15,975 nt of DNA from Candidatus Scatousia excrementipullorum (lineage in GTDB: Bacteria > Cyanobacteriota > Vampirovibrionia > Gastranaerophilales > Gastranaerophilaceae): NCBI GenBank assembly GCA_017694215.1, contig JADIND010000080.1, positions 1-15,975 of the forward strand, written 5' to 3'. This document shows, piece by piece, positions 13,104-15,975 of this stretch. Below the pieces are notes generated by a model. The model was not told the origin of the DNA. It ran no database searches and was given only the letters and a program-made list of their open reading frames with translations. A program made the position numbers and the translations under genes. The number at the start of each line of letters is the position of its first letter. The first letter of the stretch is position 1.

Positions 13104-13233
13104 GTCATTCAGAAACATTAACCGTTGCGGCTCACGAAATTTGTCACTGTTCAGAATCCCTCTATTTGTGATAATTAAGAGATCCTGAAATAAATTCAGG
13201 ATGACATGATGCGGCTGTGCGATTGCACAGTAT
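13104..13233. repeat. Dispersed intergenic repeat, copy B
   Basis: Same-orientation relative of 5802-5936. Here two hairpins are perfect: ATCCTGAA (13182-13189) with TTCAGGAT (13195-13202), and CTGTGC (13215-13220) with GCACAG (13225-13230). The corresponding stems in copy A are decayed, so B is nearer the ancestral form. It lies between two non-overlapping genes with no coding frame. Confidence 0.75.
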
Positions 13234-13360
13234 CAAAAACCCTCCGGCACTTAGTGCCACCTCACCTTCACTTCGTTACGGAAGCATGGTCACAAGGCTC
13301 CCTGTGTTCTCCTGTTCCCTTTGCTCCTTACATGGATTGTAAAGCCATAGATGAAAAATT
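13234..13360. other. Non-coding remainder of the second repeat island
   Basis: Contains the hairpin GGCAC-TTA-GTGCC (13246-13258) and a weaker CTTC/GAAG pairing near 13268-13286. The composition is richer in G and C than the neighbouring genes. On the minus strand the hairpin is followed after six bases by TTTTT, so it could weakly terminate the GNAT-like gene. No coding frame was seen. Confidence 0.5.
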
Positions 13361-14089
13361 TTATATTCTGTAATCAATTCCGTGTTTGTTGAAAAGATTA
13401 TTGAAAAAGTCCTTATTTTTTCTTATTTCTTCTTCCGTAAGTTTCATGTCCAGAACCCATTTTAATTGGTGCTGCTGAGGATTCTTTACAGTTTGAGCTC
13501 TTTGAATATAATTATAAAAAAGGTTATTGATTTCATCGTTTAAATCCCGTATGTGAAGTCCATATAATTTGTGATTTTTTATTTTTTCAATTAGTTCAAG
13601 AGCTTTTTGCGACAGGTCGTAAAATTCTCTGCCTTTATCTGCTGCAATGTTCTGCAAAAGTTTGTCCCTGCTATCAAACGAAGTGACAGCCGGCCGGAAT
13701 TTGTACTTTGAATGAAAATTAATTGCAGTTTCCTTTGATGTGATAATAAAATTTTTAACTTTGTTTTCAAGCATTTCGATTATGCTTGCAAGCCGGATAA
13801 TTTCACCGAAATAGTAGTTTCGCTGCCTGTATTCAGGTTCAACTTTGATATACAAACCCGTTATGTTTTCGGAATCCTTAAAATAAGAATAATGTTCGTA
13901 GCCCAGAAGTTTATTAAATTTATTTTTCAATTCTATATAATATCTGTAACTGTAGTCTTCATCTTCTTTTCTAATCTGCAGGTTAAGTTCTCCCGCTTTA
14001 TTTTCGGGAATTTTGAATGACACAAGTTTAACTCCGTCTGATGTTGTATTAAATCTTACTGCAGATTTGAGCGGTTTTAGTAAATCCAT
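13361..14089 (-). CDS. Uncharacterised protein with a GNAT-like core
   Basis: This 242-aa cytosolic protein has no signal peptide. Residues about 50-135 read like a degenerate GNAT acetyltransferase: strand YYIEL, ENITGLYIKVEPEYRQRNYYFGEIIRLAS (where active GNATs have R/Q-x-x-G-x-G/A for acetyl-CoA), then NFIITSKETAINFHSKYKFRP, the usual end (A-x-x-F/Y-x-KYGF). The acetyl-CoA loop glycines are missing, so catalysis is doubtful. The C-terminal 100 residues are helical and highly charged (EEEIRKNKDFFNNLFNKHGI). The start is at 14089, and no clear ribosome site is visible. It stands alone between the repeat island and the divergent secreted-protein gene. Function unknown. Confidence 0.6.
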   Translation of the reverse strand: MDLLKPLKSAVRFNTTSDGVKLVSFKIPENKAGELNLQIRKEDEDYSYRYYIELKNKFNKLLGYEHYSYFKDSENITGLYIKVEPEYRQRNYYFGEIIRLASIIEMLENKVKNFIITSKETAINFHSKYKFRPAVTSFDSRDKLLQNIAADKGREFYDLSQKALELIEKIKNHKLYGLHIRDLNDEINNLFYNYIQRAQTVKNPQQHQLKWVLDMKLTEEEIRKNKDFFNNLFNKHGIDYRI

Positions 14090-14167
14090 ATTTTTGTTAA
14101 AACATGTGAATAAAATTTTTTGCGTATTTTTTTATGTGAAGTCATATTGCGTCATTTGATTAAATGA

Positions 14168-14195
14168 TTGATTTTTGACTAAATCTTATTAAAAT
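14168..14195 (+). promoter_or_regulatory. Promoter of the secreted-protein gene, giving a leaderless start
   Basis: TTGATT (14168-14173), a 16-base spacer and TAAAAT (14190-14195) predict transcription starting at 14202, which is the A of the ATG. No ribosome site is present. Confidence 0.65.
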
Positions 14196-14201
14196 ATCAG
14201 T

Positions 14202-14765
14202 ATGAAGAAAATTCTGCTTATACTGGGAATATTGTTGTGTTCAATTTCTGTTCAGGCAGAAGAAGTGGATTACGAACAGGTGTACAGAGATTTGGAAGTT
14301 CCGACACTGAGATATGTTCACAATATTGACCCGGGAGAGTATTATGACACACAAACTTCAACCTGGTCGCCCTATCCGCTTTTCAGACTTACTGCAACTC
14401 TGTATTTTAAATCAATCACCATAGAGCCGGGATATTACCTTTTGACTCCGAGAGAACACAAAGGCAGCTGGTATATGCTTTTTAAAGAAGCCGGAAAAAT
14501 AAAATACATAGTACCGATTTATGACAGACAGATTGTACCGCTGCATTTTTATGATGAAAATCTTCCGAAAGCAAAACTTACTCCTACCCAAAAAATTCAT
14601 ATAACACTTCTAGATACAATAGGCAAATTTATCCCGAGTGCCAAAAGAAAACCGACCCCGCAGACTTATTTGGAAGTTGTTGATCTGGATAATAATTTTA
14701 TTTCTCTCGTAGTTTACTGGGGGAATTACAAATATTTTACGATTTTCAGAACAATACAGTTATAA
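14202..14765 (+). CDS. Secreted protein of unknown function
   Basis: The 187-aa protein has a standard signal peptide MKKILLILGILLCSISVQA with predicted cleavage after residue 19 (VQA). The mature part is mostly beta-strand in character with many Tyr and Pro residues (YRDLEVPTLRYVHNIDPGEY, TIEPGYYLLTPREHKGSWYM). No known domain was recognised. It has its own promoter and no ribosome site. It is convergent with bioY, whose stop lies seven bases away. It is probably an exported envelope protein. No catalytic motif can be pointed to. Confidence 0.75.
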   Translation: MKKILLILGILLCSISVQAEEVDYEQVYRDLEVPTLRYVHNIDPGEYYDTQTSTWSPYPLFRLTATLYFKSITIEPGYYLLTPREHKGSWYMLFKEAGKIKYIVPIYDRQIVPLHFYDENLPKAKLTPTQKIHITLLDTIGKFIPSAKRKPTPQTYLEVVDLDNNFISLVVYWGNYKYFTIFRTIQL

Positions 14766-14772
14766 TATCTGA

Positions 14773-15450
14773 TTACAAATACAGCCAGAGAACGATTCTT
14801 GCGTATTTTGCAATGAGAACGGCAATATAGCTGAAAATAAAATCGTAAACTATTTTGAGTCCGCTCTGGGAAACAAGCCAGCTTCCGACAAAACTCCATG
14901 CGGTATGTTTTAAAACAGCAAGACCCATCATATAAGAAAGACCTATCAGATGAATTAAAATGACACTTAAAAACACTGCTTTAGCAGTATTTTTGTATGT
15001 GTAACCGTTTTTTTTCAGAATGGTTCCGAGTAAAAATGCTGCCGGAATATAGGCAAGAATATATCCGAATCCGTATTCAAAAATATATCTCCAGCCTCCG
15101 CCGAGAGCAAAAACCGGCATTATAAAAAGTCCAGTTAATATGTAGAGGATAATGCTTGTAATCCCGAGCCTTCTGCCAAGAAGTCCGACTACAAACATAA
15201 CTGCTGGTATCTGCGGAATAAATTTATATGTAAATAAAAAATCTTTAAAATTCAGCGGTTCTCCGGAAAAGAGTTTTGAGGGGAGTATCAGATGCGTAAT
15301 ATCAAGCTGCAAGAATGTTGATATTACGAGTAAAAAGGAGCAAAAAAGTATAAAAACGAGGCTGCCGATACTGAATCGAACCCCTTTTTTCTTAGGCTTA
15401 ACCGTTTTTACACGGAGTTTTCTTTCTGTTGCTGCTTCCTCTCCTGTCAT
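14773..15450 (-). CDS. bioY: BioY-family biotin transporter substrate-binding subunit
   Basis: A membrane protein that takes up biotin, alone or with the EcfAT energy module. The 225-aa frame has a 25-residue basic N-terminal extension, then about six hydrophobic segments. The family marks are FIPQIPAVMFVVGLLGRRLG (77-96), ILYILTGLFIMPVFALGGG (101-119), then FGYILAYIPAAFLLG (128-142), the usual substrate-side motifs of BioY. The start overlaps the upstream rimI stop as ATGA (four bases), so it is co-translated. No ecf ATPase genes are in the window. The likely physiology is biotin salvage by an organism without or with incomplete biotin synthesis; this is inferred. Confidence 0.87.
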   Translation of the reverse strand: MTGEEAATERKLRVKTVKPKKKGVRFSIGSLVFILFCSFLLVISTFLQLDITHLILPSKLFSGEPLNFKDFLFTYKFIPQIPAVMFVVGLLGRRLGITSIILYILTGLFIMPVFALGGGWRYIFEYGFGYILAYIPAAFLLGTILKKNGYTYKNTAKAVFLSVILIHLIGLSYMMGLAVLKHTAWSFVGSWLVSQSGLKIVYDFIFSYIAVLIAKYARIVLWLYL

Positions 15451-15975
15451 AGAATATTAATTGCCTTTTTCAATTCCGCATATTTTTTATTGTAATTCTC
15501 TTTAAATTTATCGTAAAAAATGTTTTCTGTCCACATTATTAAGGCATCTTCATTATTATCCTGATAGTAGCCTTTACGTGTTCCCAGCGAGCGGAAACCG
15601 TATTTTTCATAGAGTCCTATAGCGGCAATATTGCTGACTCTGACTTCAAGGGTTATATATTTAACCATATTTTTGCGGCATTCTTCGATTATGCCGGTGA
15701 GCAGGGCTTCGCCTACATGATGGCGGCGATATTTTTTTGCTACGGCAATATTTGTGATATGTGCTTCTTCAAGAATTTCCCAGCTTCCGGCATAACCGAT
15801 TAATTCTCCCTGAGAATTAAAAGCACTGTAATATTTAGCAAGTTCGTTCGATAGTTCGTTAAAAAACGATTCTTTTGACCAGTGATGTTCACCGTAGGCC
15901 TCTGCCTCAATCGCAATAACCTTCTCAATATCGGAAGTTTTCATACGTTCAATTTTTACGGTAAAAAGCGTATCC
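15447..15975 (-). CDS. rimI: Ribosomal-protein alanine acetyltransferase RimI-like GNAT, 5' end beyond the window
   Basis: Acetylates the N-terminal alanine of ribosomal protein bS18 in the classic case. Visible marks: ITNIAVAKKYRRHHVGEALL, which holds the acetyl-CoA site RRHHVG (73-78, counted from the ATG at 15944), then TLEVRVSNIAAIGLYEKYGF, and GTRKGYYQDNNEDALIMW, the C-terminal RimI signature. An ATG at 15944 has no ribosome site. The open frame continues upstream to the edge and encodes LFTVKIERMKTSDIEKV, which fits the first beta strand of a GNAT. The true start therefore probably lies outside the window. Operon with bioY by an ATGA overlap. Confidence 0.88.
   Translation of the reverse strand, partial: DTLFTVKIERMKTSDIEKVIAIEAEAYGEHHWSKESFFNELSNELAKYYSAFNSQGELIGYAGSWEILEEAHITNIAVAKKYRRHHVGEALLTGIIEECRKNMVKYITLEVRVSNIAAIGLYEKYGFRSLGTRKGYYQDNNEDALIMWTENIFYDKFKENYNKKYAELKKAINIL

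Noticed and set aside
13234..13360. A degraded gene in the GC-richer stretch.
   Set aside because: No frame of useful length or recognisable peptide in either strand; better explained as repeat-derived non-coding DNA.

Overview
This is a low-GC, tightly packed bacterial chromosome segment. It has about 14 complete genes, two genes cut by the window edges, one doubtful small ORF, and two non-coding islands. Two separate pseudopilin genes share the N-terminus FTLAEVLITLGIIG. Together with the AT-rich composition and a solitary export ATPase, they suggest a gut-type relative of the non-photosynthetic Cyanobacteria (Melainabacteria/Vampirovibrionia, Gastranaerophilales). This taxon is inferred from protein style only; no marker gene was compared.

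Layout. Bases 1-503 (minus) hold the N-terminus of a UvrD/AddB-like helicase-family protein with a damaged P-loop. It is divergent from a 68-aa winged-helix gene (670-876). Next is an apparent operon of ftsH (1002-2891) and two overlapping genes for a small and a large subunit of a corrinoid iron-sulfur protein (CFeSP, AcsD-like and AcsC-like, 2869-4838). A metallo-beta-lactamase-fold gene follows with its own promoter (4985-5779). A 350-base non-coding island (5780-6127) carries a dispersed repeat, a GC-rich hairpin and a compact three-stem palindromic element. A pseudopilin gene (minus) and an XRE regulator gene (plus) diverge across a control region with repeated TACGTA boxes. rpmI-rplT, a FliI/SctN-type ATPase gene, a convergent malQ/TPR-NHL pair, a second pseudopilin gene with a long leader, and a second copy of the dispersed repeat follow. 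The right end has a GNAT-like gene, a secreted unknown, and a bioY-rimI pair.

The main points are as follows. (1) A CFeSP pair sits downstream of ftsH with no other Wood-Ljungdahl gene in view, and its Fe-S cysteine motif is rearranged. (2) Three genes (4985, 7896, 14202) have good sigma70-type promoters whose predicted transcription start falls on or next to the ATG, so they probably make leaderless mRNAs; one of these promoters also corrects the start of the fliI-like gene. (3) Paired TACGTA operators lie between the XRE regulator and a pseudopilin. (4) A 71-base element at 5992-6062 can fold as a closed three-way junction and has imperfect terminal inverted repeats.

Housekeeping functions (FtsH proteolysis, L35/L20, RimI, biotin uptake, glucan metabolism) are intermixed with surface or secretion genes (two pseudopilins, a T3S-type ATPase, a secreted TPR-NHL protein, a secreted unknown). 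No CRISPR array, tRNA, rRNA, IS element or integrase was seen.
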